A DNA stretch of 64,000 bases from Boswellia sacra (GCA_013180625.2 SNVD02006880.1:124001-188000); one strand, 5' to 3'; positions 22,516 to 35,365 are shown, counted from the first letter of the stretch. Notes: generated by a model from the sequence alone, not told the origin. Program-made: numbers and translations.

Positions 22516-23610
22516 ATAAATCATCATTATCTATTCTAAAAAATTTTAATATAATTCAATTAATTAAACTAATAACTTAAATCATATGAAAAACCATAAA
22601 TCTAATACACTTTAATATAATATGAAATTCTCAAAACATAATCCACTCACAATTTAGTTGCACAACTCGGTTAGCTCGGATTTGATTCCAAAATCAACAT
22701 TCCGCCTATCTGGCCACATTCTTCAGCAAAGAATTAATCCTTTCTTGTCCTAATAACATCATAAAAGAGCTCATCACATCATAGTCAATTCATAATCAAC
22801 TTGAATGTTTAAAATTGTCAATATCCAACTTCATATCTTAATCTAATCAATCCTAATTAACTCCATTTCCAAACTTCTTAAATAGAACAGTTCTTGCTCT
22901 CTGATTTTTAATAAATAACTGACTTGTCAAAATGGTCTAATATTTTATACAGACCTTCTACAAATACATATCTAATAACATATAAAATTTTATATCATTC
23001 TCTATTCATTAGATACCTCAAATTCTTCATTTTTCCAGATACACAAATTCTGTAAATTCATTTCCAGAACTGACCTCTCCATTTTCTAAAATACATGATA
23101 ATTTATAATAAATTCATAAAATTACAAGACTCTCCAGATTTAAACTAGACATATATACAAACTCGTATCCCAAATTTTATAATTTTTAAAGGCCTCTAGA
23201 CACCTCAAATCACTTACCCAAGACTGATTTTCTGCAGAAAAATTGAATTTCTAGTAGTAAACAGTAAATTTCGAAAATTCATATAAAATTACATACTCAA
23301 CATTTTTCAGTGATTCCAACTTTAAACAAATCTTTATGATGTCTATTTTAACATATATAAATTTGAGAATCAGATTCAAAGCCAATAAATTGCAGTAATT
23401 TTCGGAATTGCTACTGTTCACAGAACCCTAAATTTAATTTTAACATCTTAAACCTTCAAATTCACCAGGACAAACCATAAACATCAAGAAAATGATAAAT
23501 TACCTTAAATAAGACTTTAATTCCATCTTGATCTTCCTTCTCTCTCTAAAAACTCTAAAACATCCAAACATCTCCTTTAATTTCAATCCTCTTGCCTGAA
23601 AAATACAAAA
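22516..23610. other. AT-rich non-coding sequence between CACTA-1 and the gypsy element
   Basis: No gene was seen. It is the continuation of the sequence left of CACTA-1. Confidence 0.5.
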
Positions 23611-23615
23611 ATAAC

Positions 23616-24069
23616 TGTTATGGCCACAACAATATTGGGTCTCAATTATTTCTAATACAGTAAGCCCATTACTGAAGCCCATTATTTAGGCCCATTATCT
23701 GGGTCCCATGATAACCCATCCTGGCTCAATTATTTCTAATACAGTAAGCCTATTATTTGGGCCCATTATCTGTGTTTCACAATGACCCATCTTGACTCCT
23801 ATATAAACCCTCCAAATTATTACTTAAGGTATGCACACTTTTCTGAACTCATTCTCTCTCTAAATTTCCTCTGCTTTTGAGAGCTTCTCTCTCTAGGAAA
23901 TTCTCCCAGAAAATTCCAGAGTGCCGGAAACTAACTTGAGCGTCGGAGGGTTTTTCGCCGGCACCACCGCCGGTACCCTTGACTATTTTTCTTTGTTCTC
24001 AGGATTGGACCCGACGTGACACGCAAGCTCTAACCCGCTTTCCGGTTATCCAAAAATCGTGCATCAACA
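23616..24069 (+). repeat. Gypsy 5' LTR (454 bp)
   Basis: TG...CA ends. A ctatataaacc TATA-like box lies near 23801. It aligns over its whole length with 33991-34455. Confidence 0.92.
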
Positions 24070-24070
24070 A

Positions 24071-24082
24071 TTGGCGCCGTCT
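24071..24082 (+). other. Gypsy primer-binding site
   Basis: TTGGCGCCGTCT follows the LTR after one base. TGGCGCCGT is complementary to the 3' end of plant tRNA-Asp, and the TGGCGCCGTCTGTGGG form is common in Tat elements. Confidence 0.7.
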
Positions 24083-24145
24083 GTGGGAATCGACAATTTA
24101 AGCCTCTTTAGTTGTTGCTCCCATCCAAACGTACTCAAACACATC

Positions 24146-26103
24146 ATGAGTCACGAATCCCAACACTCAATCTCCCTAGAGATTGACGAAGAAATCGAGG
24201 TAGAAGCACCTCCCCGACGCCGAAGGGTATTTGACACAAGGAGAGCTTTAGTAATATCCTCTGGGGTGGGGCCTAACCTCAGGCAACCCCGACTTTCACT
24301 TAGAAGACCAAGGAAGGGCAAGGCGAATCGATTAACTACCATGGAACATATCATGCGAAATTTCAGTGAACAAATGAATCGTATGTTGACTATGTTCAAC
24401 CAAGCATTTGGGCAAAGTGCTCAACAGGCTGCAAACACTGTTGGGAATAACCCAATTAGTGCCATGGTAGTTCCTAATGTCCAGACGGATGTTGGTGGGC
24501 GTCCTGATTTAGTCGCCCAAACTACTGGATTGCCTCGCCATCAGTCATTCAATCGAATCTTTCCCATCCTATTGTTCAAGGAGGGGATGGTCGCCCAAAG
24601 ATTCCCTCTCCCTCGCATATCATATCTGAATAACCGTTAGCAGCAGTAGACCTTCGACATTCTCTGAACAAGAGGCACCATACAAGCGTTGAGCAGGTAC
24701 CAAGGGGAAGTAATGTTGATCAGCCAGCCCATTCTTATCACGGTCATTACGCTCCAGGGGGTAATCATCAGTCAAAAAGAAATCGCCCCAACTCACCACC
24801 TAGATTCAAGAATCATAGCCCAGATGTCGTCCCAATGGATGTCTCAGAGGAGGAAACGTCTGATAATCATTATGCGGAGTTCAAGCGAGAAATGGATGAA
24901 AAAATTCATAAACTGGAGAGGTTGATTAAGCGTTCAGGAGGGGAAGAAGATGGTCGTCCACAATGGGAATCACCCTTTGCTAAAGATATTCTAAGGGAAA
25001 GATACCCATACGGATTTCGGATGCCGCAACTTGAGCTTTACCAAGGGACAACGAACCCCCGAGAACATTTAGACTCTTTTATTTCTTATATGGAGATACA
25101 AGGGGTCTCAGCGGGAATCATGTGTAGAACTTTTTCTCTTACCCTTGGAGGATTAGCTAAGCAATGGTATAGAAGGCTACCGGCTGCACCATCTTCAGCT
25201 TCGATGAGCTTGCCCGTAGTTTCCTCACGCATTTTAGCAATATGAAAACAAGAAGTCGACCAGCGCAGAGCCTTCTTTCAATCAAGCAGGATCGTAATGA
25301 ATCCCTCCGTGCATTTTTAGACAGATATCAACGGGAGGTTGCTCGAGTGGATCTATTTCATGATAGTTACGCTATGCAAGGCTTGGTTTAAGGAATTAGA
25401 GGGGAGCTCCCTCTAGCATGGGAATTCTCCGTTAACCTCCCACGTACGTACCAAAAAGCATTAGCAAGGGTCTCTAGCCATGCTGATGCAGAGGAAATTT
25501 TTCAAGCAAATTACCCTGGGTAGACTCCGGTGGTACCTAATTCCTCACGTACAGATAGACGACTGTATGATAATCATAGAGGAGAATCTCGTGATAGAAA
25601 TCGAAGGTCAGTTCCGGATCGATGCTCCGTGCGAGATAAAGTAAAAAACGATCGCTTCCTATTGCAAGGGTCATTCGTCCGACCCCGCCAAGAGCATCAT
25701 GATCGACCTCAGGAGGAACACAGTACATTCACGTTACTTAATATGCCACAGCAGGATATCTTGAAGGAAATCAAAGATAAAGGTCTACTGAAAGAACTTG
25801 CCCCCTTACGGTCGAATCCAAAAGCAAGAGACAAGAGAAAGTTTTGTCATTTCCACCAGGCTCATGGTCATAATACTGCAGATTGCTTCAAACTGAGGAG
25901 ACAAATCGAGGGTCTTATCAAGGATGGCCAGCTACAAGAATACATTTATCGGCCCCCTGAACCATCCAACAAAAGTGATAAAGGGAAGGAACCATTAGAA
26001 GAAGTAGCCATAATTTTTGGGGGAGTAGTGGCTGGTTCGAGTTCCCAAGCCCGAAGGCTAGGCAAGCAAGATATGACCTTCCTCGCCACGAAGTCAACTT
26101 GAC
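24146..26103 (+). pseudogene. Gypsy gag, broken
   Basis: The likely start is the ATG at 24146 (MSHESQHSISLEI). The retrotransposon gag domain is visible at about 24980-25200 (LELYQGTTNPREHLDSF, LTLGGLAKQWYRRL). A basic zinc-finger-like segment CHFHQAHGHNTADCF lies near 25850. Stops and frameshifts at about 24638, 25243, 25388 and 25521 break the frame. Confidence 0.88.
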
Positions 26104-26149
26104 AGCCTCTTCCACCAATGTAGGAGATCATGATGTTATCTCCTTTTCA

Positions 26150-29100
26150 TCGTAAGATGCGCAGGGTATCCATCATCCACATTATGATGCCTTGGTCCCC
26201 ACAGTAATAGTGGCCAATAAAAGGTTGCAAAGAGTATTGATTGACAACGAGAGCTCGACTGACATAATGTCATTGGATGCATTTGATCGATTGGGTCTCA
26301 ACCGCAGAGATATTGGAGGCATCCAAACTTCTCTGATGGGATTTGCTAGAGGAAAGGTTATTCCTGAAGGAGTAATTTCGTTACCTGTGACCTTGGGACA
26401 AGGCTCCCTACAGACAACCAGGATGGTGAATTTTCTCGCGGTAGATCATCCGGGAGTTTATAACGCCATCCTTAGTCGGTCGTCACTTTATGACTTCAAG
26501 GCCGTGATGGGTGTCTATCATCATGTCTTGGAATTTCCAACACCCTCAGGGATAGGAGAAGTAAGAGGTGAACAACGAACTTCTCGAGAATGCTACAACA
26601 TGGCTTTCAAAGAGAAGGCACATAAGCTATGGATGATCCGTGGAGAGCCTTCCGAGGGGATGGAAAGTTTGGATCCACGAGACCGAGAGAAAGGGGAGGC
26701 TGTAGCTCCAATAGAAGGGATGGATGACGTCCCTGTTTGCTTGAATGATCCGGAGAAGACAGTGAAGGTAGGTGAGAATCTTCCTCTACCAATCAAGGAT
26801 AAGTTGATTGGTTTTCTTCGAGAGTACAATGACATTTTTGCATGGTCTCACGAAGACATGCCCGGTATAGACCCGAATATAGCTGTCCACCACCTTAATG
26901 TCAACTCTAGAGCTCAACCCTTCTGACAAAAGAGGAGGCACCAAGCCCTAGAGCGTTCAAAGGCGATTGCCTTAGAAGTGAGCAAACTCTTGACAAGTGG
27001 AATCATTCGGGAGGTAAACTACCCCGAATGGCCCTCCAATGTTGTATTGGTGAAAAAAACCAATGGAAAATGACATTTTGCATCGACTTCAAAGATTTGA
27101 ACAAGCATTATCCAAAAGACAGTTTTCCATTGCCCAGGATAGATCAATTAGTTGATGCCACAGCTGGCCACCAACTGCTAAGCTTCATGGATGCTTATTC
27201 TGGTTATAACCAGATTCCAGCAACTTATCAACGGTTGGTAAACTCCATGTTTGCTTCTCTCCTAGGAAAGACAATGGAAGTTTATGTGGATGATATGCTC
27301 ACCAAGAGCATGGACGCTAGATCCCACGTAGATGACCTCTGAACAACTTTTGACATCCTCCGGAAGCATGATATGAAGCTGAATCCCACCAAATGTGCTT
27401 TTGGGGTATCCTCTGGGAAGTTCTTAGGATTTATTGTCACCCAAAGGGGGACAGAGGCCAATCCTGAAAAAATCTAAGCACTTATGCGGCTGGAGTCTCT
27501 CAAAACTCCAAAGGATATATAAGTCCTCACTGGATGAGTGGCCGCCCTGAATCGCTTTATTTCTAGGGCGACTGACAAATGTCACCCTTTCTTCAAAGCA
27601 TTAAGGAAGTGTAAGCAGTTTACCAACAAATGAGTGTGAGGATGCTTTCCTACAGCTGAAGAAGTACTTAGGTTCTCCTCCTCTCCTCTCCAAACCGATT
27701 TTGGGGGAACCGCTCTTTCTGTATCTAGCAGTCTCCGCATGCGCAGTGAGTGCAGCTCTTGGCCGTGAAGATCAGGGAATTCAGAGGCCAGTCTATTATA
27801 TGAGTAAGGCCTTGACAGAAGTTGAAGGTAGATACCCTCCTATGGAGAAGCTGGCTCTCGCCTTAGTTGTTGCGGCACGAAAGCTTCGCCCATATTTTCA
27901 AGCACATACTGTTATGGTCCCAACTGATCACCCTTTGCGACAGATACTCTATCGTCCAGAGCTTTCTGGAAGACTTGTCAAGTTGTCCATTAAGTTGGGA
28001 GAGTTTGACGTACATTATGTTGCAAGACCATCAATCAAAGGGCAGGCAGTCACTGATTTCATTGCCGAATTGTCAAGTAGTATAGATAAGGAGGATGAAG
28101 AAACCAGTATAGGGTCACATGATCGACCAATGTCCATGGGAATCGATCCATAGAAGGCATGGATCTTGTTCGTAGATGGGTCATCTAACAAGATTGGTAG
28201 TGGAGCTGGCTTGATTCTGTCAACCCCGGATGGAGTAGAGGTGGCTGTGGCACTACGTTTCAATTTTAAAGCCAAAAATAATGTCGCAGAGTATGAAGCT
28301 CTCCTTGGAGGACTTAGGCTGGCAGTTGCCCTGGGGGTAGGAGAGATCGTCATCCACAGCAATTCCCAACTTGTGGTTAACCAAATCCGTGGAGACTATC
28401 AGGCAAAAGGCTCTACCATGATAGCTTACTTGGGTAGAGTTAACTCCCTTCTGCGCGGTTTTAAAGGTTTCGACATCGTAAGAATCCTGAGGGTAGAGAA
28501 TTCAAAGGCTGACAGTTTAGCTAGAATTGCTTCAAGAATAGACCCCTTTCTACCATCCGCCTATCACATGGTCATTCTAGAATCTCCAAGCATATCACAA
28601 CATGAGCTTCCGCTAGAGAAAACAATGACCATAAACGTTAGCCCTTGCTGGATGGACCCTATCATAAAGTTCTTAGAAACGGGGGAACTTCCAGCTAACC
28701 GAAATGAAGCGATCAAGGTAAGAGGGAGAGCGTCAAGGTACAATATGGTCAATGGTGTTCTTTACAAAAGAGGGTTCAGCCTTCCTCTTTTAAAATGTCT
28801 TCGCCCAGAAGAAGCTGATTATGTTCTTAGAGAAATCTACGAGGGGATATGTGGTAACCATTCTGGTGGTCGATCTCTAGCCCATAAATGTATTAGGCAA
28901 GGATACTATTGGCCAACCATGAAGAATGATGCTAAGACATTTTCAACTAGGTGCAACAAATGCCAGAAATTTGCCAACATTCCAAGGAAAGCTCCTGAGA
29001 ACATGACTTCAATGACAGCCCCATGGCCGTTCGCCCAATGGGGACTAGACCTTATTGGACCTCTTCTAATGGGTAAAGGTCAAGTTAAATATGCTGTTGT

Positions 29101-29883
29101 GGCAATTGATTACTTCACTAAGTGGACAGAGGCTGAACCCCTCGTATCGATTACTGAAAGGAAGACCACGGACTTTGTAAAAAAGTCAATTGTCTATAGG
29201 TTTGGTATCCCTCATACCATCATTACGGACAATGGCAAGCAATTCGACAACTCCAACTTCAGGAACTTCTGTAAGGAGCTGAACATCTCTTTGTGCTTTT
29301 CATCTCCAGCTCATCCTCAAGCAAACGGTCAAGTGGAGGCTGTTAACAAAACCATTAAACACCTCCTCAAGACCAAATTAGATGCTAGGAAAGGTGCATG
29401 GCCGGAAGAGCTTCCACAAGTGCTTTGGGCATACCGAACCACTGTCCATACAGCAACAGGAGCAACCCCATACTCATTGGTGTTTGGCTCAGAAGCAGTC
29501 ATACCTGTTGAAATTGGCCTTCCATCACCTCGTACTGAGGGATATGACTAAGAGCTTAATCATAGGAGCCTTCAACTCAACCTAGATCTTCTTGAAAAGG
29601 AAAGGGATCTCACTAGTGTCAAGGTTGCTGCTTACCAAGAGAAGGTTGCTCGATATTTCAACTCTAAGGTTAAGCGCCGATCTTTCCAAGAGGGAGACTT
29701 GGTTTTGAGACAAGTACTACAAAGTACCAGAGATCCCACTGATAGAGCATTGGGGCCCAACTGGGAGGGTCCGTATCAAGTCAAGGCAGTCATCCGACCA
29801 GGCACCTACAGACTGGTCACCATGGATGGGAGGTCGCTCCGTCATCCATAGAATATTGAGCACTTGAAGAAGTACTACCCGTA
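26150..29883 (+). pseudogene. Gypsy pol with two RNase H domains, broken
   Basis: Protease near 26235 reads VLIDNESSTDIM, with NE in place of the usual SG after the catalytic Asp. RT runs 26880-27420 (CIDFKDLNKHYPKD, FMDAYSGYNQI, YVDDM). YNQI runs straight into PATYQRLV, so about 40 residues including RT motif B are missing. The RT-linked RNase H lies at 27690-28150. A second, archaeal-type RNase H is at 28166-28540 (FVDGSSN, AEYEALLGGL, HSNSQLVVNQI), with Asn where the third acid is expected. Integrase runs 28850-29550 with CNKCQ finger, GLDLIGP, ITDNGKQF and GQVEAVNK (D,D,E). A stop at 29549 separates the C-terminal tail, which ends at 29883. Confidence 0.93.
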
Positions 29884-30224
29884 ATCTCTCTATATGTGCA
29901 GTAACTCCTTCCAGGAGCTTATGCATGTGTAACAACTCCCATAGGGAGACCAGTAAAGAGATTATCAATAAAGTGTTCAGTTTGTTCAGAATTTTAGTGA
30001 TTATACATCCTTAAAGCACATGTATGATCAAATTGCAATAAGATAGAAAGAGTAAAAGAATACAACACCAAAAAAAAAATTTCTTGGAGTTCTTATTATT
30101 TCAAAATTGGTTAAGGAGTGCCATACATTTAGTCCAAGTAAGGACAAATCCTCACCTATAACATTGAACTAAAAGCAAAGACAATAAAAGGTAAAATCAA
30201 TCCCAACTAACTCTAAGAAGTGGC
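29884..30224. other. Gypsy spacer between pol and antisense gene
   Basis: Non-coding. The tails of two convergent transcription units meet here. Confidence 0.6.
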
Positions 30225-32483
30225 CTAATCATCTCCTTCTTCGTCTGAAGACGATGAGGTAGAGTCGCCTTGCTTGGCCTCCCAGGCTGCTGTGTCTAAT
30301 GTCGACTCATAATCTTCATCTTTAAGGATGAGGCGGTGGAATTGCTCAGGATCAAAGTTTGCTGTTGGGATAGACTCTGCCACCAAGTTTAACTCTTCAG
30401 CTATGGGAGACTGATCAATCACTGGGTAGCGGTCATGGAACCATCTACGCACCCTATTGACTCCATCAATATAGAAACGTTCCATAGCTTACTGGTAGAT
30501 GCGACCCCTACGGAAGTGAGCTACTGCTTTGTCAATCCTATTTTGCTCAGCAACCGCCCTCTCCCGAAGCTCTTGGCCAAGATCATTTGCCCTCTTATGT
30601 TGGATAGCTGCCTCCTTCTTGGCTTCGGACAAGTCTGCTTTCATTCTACCCATCTGTTCCTTCATCTCTGCCATCTTTCTTTCTGTTTCAGTTAAGTTGT
30701 CGAGGCAGACTAGATGCTTCGCCTTCCAGTCGTCAACCTCAGAAGTGAGATGGTTAACTTACTTGAGGAGATTGGTGTTGGTAGACTCTCCTTGAGCTAA
30801 GGGTCCTGTCGTCTATAGAAAGAAAGGCAAAGAGAGGAAAAGAGATAAGGCCTGACTTTCAAAAGTATAAAAGAAAAAAAAAGGGTCTTAGTAAAACCCA
30901 ACTTGAAGTATGATGTCCATCCCGACAGCGATCGCATCGAAGTATGTGAGCTTTACATTCTCTAGAAAGATATTGGTAGGCCTGAGACGTGCAGCACTTT
31001 GAGACAATTCACGAAGGTATTCTCCACATGTCGAGCCACTCTGAAAGCCCGCACTGTCAAAGGTAAAATGCTTAGGTAGTTGAGAGGCTGATGGTAACTT
31101 GCTCCCAGTAGGCTTCGAGGCTGCCACTTCATCCGTAGGCTGAACGGAGGTTGACCTATCATGAACCAGCTTCCGTACAGGAATCTCCTTGTGACCACTG
31201 GCTCTCCTCTTCGAAGGTCCAAAAGTTGGAGGACTTCCGCTCTGTTTCTTCTAGGAAGAGCCAGGCCTGTCATAAGTGAAGGGCTTAAGCGGTATCTTGG
31301 CTTCAAGTTGAGCAAATTACTTCTTGGTAGGATGTAAAGGAAATAGTCTTGCGTGAAAATAAAACTGGTAAGACAACAAGCACATGCTTGATGAAGTAAG
31401 ATCAAAAAGTAATGATCAAGCTTACCTTCCGGAGGAATTGAAGGTGATAAGCCAAGACGGACCAATTGCTCCCGATCAGTGAGGCTATTCACGTTCTTCG
31501 AGTCCACAGGTAGCTTAAGTACCACTTGCAAATCGTCTCTTTCTTTCTGAGATAATAGCAGACGTTTGGTCCAAGGAGCTGCAATAAAAATAGAAAAGAA
31601 TGTCAGTTGATCAAGAGTTTTCATAACAAAGATGGATAGGGTGTCATTATAATAGGCTACCACAAAAACCAAAACGCCTCCTGATCCTCAACTTCTCCCT
31701 CTTTGGACGAATACCTTCTTGATACTTCCAACCGCCACCACATCAGAATTATTTATACTTCCATTCTTTCACATGGGAGGGGATGCCAAAAAGGCGGTTG
31801 GGGTCATCCGTCTTCCCTCGCTGGGATATATAATAGTAACCCGTTTTCTCTCCATTCGGTGGATGAATGGCAAAAATATACTTAACATGGTTGGTGGTAG
31901 GATCACCAAGGCCTGCGCTTCTGAATAAACTTTGAAAAGCTATCAGAAGTCTCCATCCATTGACCGACAATTGAGTAGGGGCAATGCCCATAGCATCAAG
32001 CATCCGACGAACATAATTATCAAAAAGCACCCGAAGACCAGCTCTCAAGAACTCTAGGCTTAAACCAATGACACCTTGCGGTGGCCTACTCCACCGATCA
32101 CGTTTTCTTGGAAGAAATAGGATGACTGAAGCCGGGATAAGGAAATGGGCTCTATATATTTTTAATCGATCGCTCGGGAGTTGATTATCAATATGGTCGG
32201 CCTCCCACCACTTTTTAACCTCCGGTTCACTATCTAAGGTAGCAGAGGACGACCAGTCGCTCTCCCTCTCAGTGTCTACCATCTTGTGGTTAACAGAATT
32301 CTGTCCTAGTTCACGATCCTGACCGAAGAAGTTTTGGTAAAACTCATTAACTTCTTTACGGTTAGTCACAGGATCCTTATCCCTTGAAGACTGGGTTTGA
32401 TGACTCGATTCCCCCCGAAGCACTTTCACAGTGGTTTTAACTCTAGCCATCTGCACAGTCAAAAAGGGGTCTTTAGTCATCAA
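30225..32483 (-). pseudogene. Antisense gene inside the Tat element, with introns
   Basis: Exon 1 starts at the ATG 32483 (or the internal MARVKTTVK start) and carries HFLIPASVILFLP, NGWRLLIAFQSLF and FGIPSHVKEWKYK. This resembles the plant 'putative gypsy-type transposon' domain (Pfam Transposase_28). TAA and TGA follow where FW residues are expected. An intron (donor GTAGCC near 31665, acceptor tttttattgcag near 31580) leads to APWTKRLLLS...LGLSPSIPPEG, then donor GTAAGC near 31427. Later exons read KHFTFDSAGFQSG (about 31060) and, at 30795-30225, a charged coiled-coil-like region with an acidic SSSSDEEGDD end. Its function in Tat elements is unknown. Confidence 0.7.
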
Positions 32484-32654
32484 ACCAAGTCTACTGAGGG
32501 AGGGAAGAGATGAAAGGAAAGAAATGTTGGGGGACTGTATTGAAATTTTTTCAAAATAGCTCTCAAAAAAAACTTTTTGCCCATAAAAGGGAAAATATCA
32601 TGTTGGTCCTTGACCAAAAGAATATAGTTGTTTTAAAAAAAAAAAAAGAAAACA

Positions 32655-33110
32655 AAGTTTAAAAATTCGCGGGAACAACCCCGCGAATTAAAATCAAGGT
32701 TTGAAAATTCATAGAAACACCCATACGATTTTAAATCAAAGTTTGAAAGTTCACGAAAACACCCCCGCAAATTAAAATCAAGGTTTGAAATTTCGCGAAA
32801 ACACCCCCACATTTAAAAATAAAAGTTTGAAATTTCACTGAAACACCCCCACGAATTAAAATCAAGGTTTGAAGATTCCCGAAAACACCCCCACGATTTT
32901 AAATCAAAGTTTGAAATTTCGCGGAAACACCCCGCGAATTGAAATCAAGGTTCAAAAACTCGCGGAAACATCCCCGCGATTTTAAATCAAAGTTTGAAAA
33001 TTCATAAAAACACCCCCGCGAATTAAAATCAAGGTTTGAAATTTCACAGAAACACCCCCACCATTTAAAAATAAAAGTTTGAAAAACTACTGAAACACCC
33101 CCATAATTAC
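32655..33110. repeat. Tandem repeat block 1 (unit about 55 bp, about eight copies)
   Basis: Units have the pattern aaatcaaggtttgaaattcgcg...aaacacccccgcgaatt, with alternating variants (aattaaaatcaagg, gattttaaatcaaag). It lies between the antisense gene start and the 3' LTR. Confidence 0.9.
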
Positions 33111-33139
33111 TCGAATTTCTTCGAGGAGGCCCCTTGTAT

Positions 33140-33425
33140 GTTACGCTGCATGCGGCATGCAGCGTGCCCGGGGCCTCGCGGGCTCGCCGCCCCCGTGCAC
33201 CCAGCGCCTCGGGAGCTCGGGAGCCCACTAGGGGACTCGGGAGCTCACCCCCGCGCACCAGGGGACTCGGGAGCTCGCCCCCGCGCACCTGGGGACTCAG
33301 GATCTCGCCCCCGTGCACCAGGGCCCTCGCGGGATCACTCTCGCGCGCCCAGGGCCTCACGAGGCCGCGCCCGCGCACCCAGGGCCTCACAGGAGCGTGC
33401 CCGCGCGCCCAGGACTTCGTGCGAT
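33140..33425. repeat. Tandem repeat block 2, GC-rich (unit about 36 bp)
   Basis: Repeats of the form gcgcaccaggggactcgggagctcgcccc grade into cgcccagggcctcac variants. Open frames on both strands come from the repeat composition and are not believed to be genes. Confidence 0.85.
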
Positions 33426-33990
33426 CGTCCTACATGCATAGCAACTCACCCACGCGAGCCTGCTTTGCACGCCGCTCGCCCATGCGGGCTGATTCTCCAA
33501 CACACAGCCTGGTTTCTTCTTCTTTCACACACGAACCCGCAAGGGAAGAAGCATGCAAACACTTACGCGCACATATGCGCACATAGGGCGTAATCCATAC
33601 AAAATTTTTGCATTGATTTAAAAAAAAAAGGACAAGACAATAATAAGCACAAAAATTAAACCTAATCCAAGCATTCTGAAATATATACGCAAGAAAGAAG
33701 TACTCACTTGTGGCGGCTGGAAAATTCTTGCTCAGAATGAAGAGTTCTGTTTGCTGGGATCACTTGCACTGCTTGCCTCCAAGGTGCTCTCTTCTATCTT
33801 TGAGTAAACCCTACTCCCCAGTACTTGTATCTTATATAGGGCACCAATTTAGGGTTTAAGCCACACTAAGCATGCATGTGTAATGAATTACCTCTTTGGG
33901 TCGCCCTCCTAGTATATTTAATTTACAGCCCAGAATAGTTAAATAGTTTCTACGCCGACCCATTGGTCGACTTGGACCTAGGGGGACTAC
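33426..33990 (+). other. Gypsy 3' untranslated part with polypurine tract
   Basis: No gene was seen. The purine run AGGGGGA (33980-33986) lies just before the 3' LTR and is the likely plus-strand primer. Confidence 0.65.
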
Positions 33991-34455
33991 TGCTATGGCC
34001 ATAACAATATTGGGCCTCAATTATTTCTAATACAGTAAGCCCATTACTGAAGCCCATTATTTGGGCCCATTGTCTGGGTCCCACGATGACTCATCGTGGC
34101 TCAATTATTTCTAATACAGTAAGCCCATTACTTAAGCCCATTATTTGGGCCCATTATCTAGGTTCCACAATGACCCATCTTGACTCCTATATAAACCCTC
34201 CAAATTATTACTCAAGGTATGCACACATTTCTGAACTCATTCTCTCTTTAAATTTCCTATGCTTTTGAGAGCTTCTCTCTCTAGGAAATTCTTCCAGAAA
34301 ATTCGGAGTGCCGAAAACTGACTTGAGCGTCGGAGGGTTTTCGCCGGCACCACCGTCGACACCCCTGACTATTTTTCTTTGTTCTAAGGATTGGACCCGA
34401 CGTGCCACTCGAGCTCCGACCCGCTTTCCGACCGTCCGAAAATCGTGCTTCAACA
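33991..34455 (+). repeat. Gypsy 3' LTR (465 bp)
   Basis: TGCTATGG...CAACA, aligned with the 5' LTR but with many substitutions and small indels. Confidence 0.92.
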
Positions 34456-34460
34456 ATAAC

Positions 34461-34740
34461 TTAATATTGTCTTGGAATTATAAAAATTACCTGGTTTTTC
34501 TTTTCACACAAGCCTCAATTTGGCTTTTCCCCATTCTCCTCTCTTCTCCCGGTCTCCCCCTTCTCTTTTCTGGATTTTTCTTTACTTTTTTTTTCCTTTC
34601 TAATATAAATGCAAAAATATGAGAGGATGGGCTGGGCTTTGGTTAATGTTGTATGGGCTGATTATGAAATGCAAATGGCTTGGGCTTTTTGTAAATGGAC
34701 CCAAAAAAAATTGGCTGTTTCACGTATAGTTGTTTCATGT
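34461..34740. other. Non-coding sequence between the gypsy element and GDSL-2
   Basis: A pyrimidine-rich stretch (34490-34600) and gggctgggcttt-type text, no gene. It probably continues the old sequence into which the gypsy element inserted. Confidence 0.4.
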
Positions 34741-34758
34741 TATAAGGCCTTTTGACAT

Positions 34759-35334
34759 TTACCCTCCACTCCAAAACTGCTCCGCTAGTTGAACATTTAC
34801 TGCTTCAATAGGATGGGCACCATCAAAAAACGCATTCTCCTCGGGGTTGCTACATTGTTCATATGTTCCTCTTCCACAGCCACTAGCATTAAGTGAGCCG
34901 CTGCCGCAACATGCAGCATCTGCTACCTTGAAGCCTTGCAAATATGCGTTTACTTTAAAAATTAATCATGAACAAAGCAAAATTAGGAACACATTAGAAA
35001 GGGTATTGTAACGTACCATATTCCTCAGGTTCCTTTATTATTTTGCTAAGTGAAGTGTAAAAATCAAAAATTGAATATTTGAATCTCGGTAGCTGGCTCT
35101 CTAACTCCTTATTAGCATTATATAAAGCACTATTGTGCAGCCTTGCCAGTTCTAACAGTTCTTCAACACATTCACTACCACTAAGGTTATAAATTTGTTT
35201 GCTCAAGCGCAAGCAACCCAAGGGTCCAACATTCTATAAATGCAAATTTCCTTCCTCCTATCTCATATATTTCCTAAATATATCATACTAGAAATAAATG
35301 AAATTAAATAGAAATATTTAAGATGTCAAACGTT

Positions 35335-35365
<31 letters not shown>

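Larger units (their letters stand above)
23616..34455 (+). mobile_element. Complete Ty3/gypsy LTR retrotransposon, Tat type (10.8 kb)
   Basis: Two LTRs (TGTTATGG...CAACA and TGCTATGG...CAACA) are flanked by identical 5-bp duplications ATAAC (23611-23615, 34456-34460). Primer site, gag, protease, RT, RNase H, a second RNase H, integrase, an antisense gene and a purine tract follow in that order. The second RNase H and the antisense gene before the 3' LTR are marks of the plant Tat lineage. The LTRs differ at many sites and all coding frames are interrupted, so the copy is old and inactive. Confidence 0.95.

Noticed and set aside
33134..33593. Open frames of about 150 codons on both strands in the GC-rich block
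   Set aside because: They come from a tandem repeat with few stop codons, and the peptides are simple repeats.
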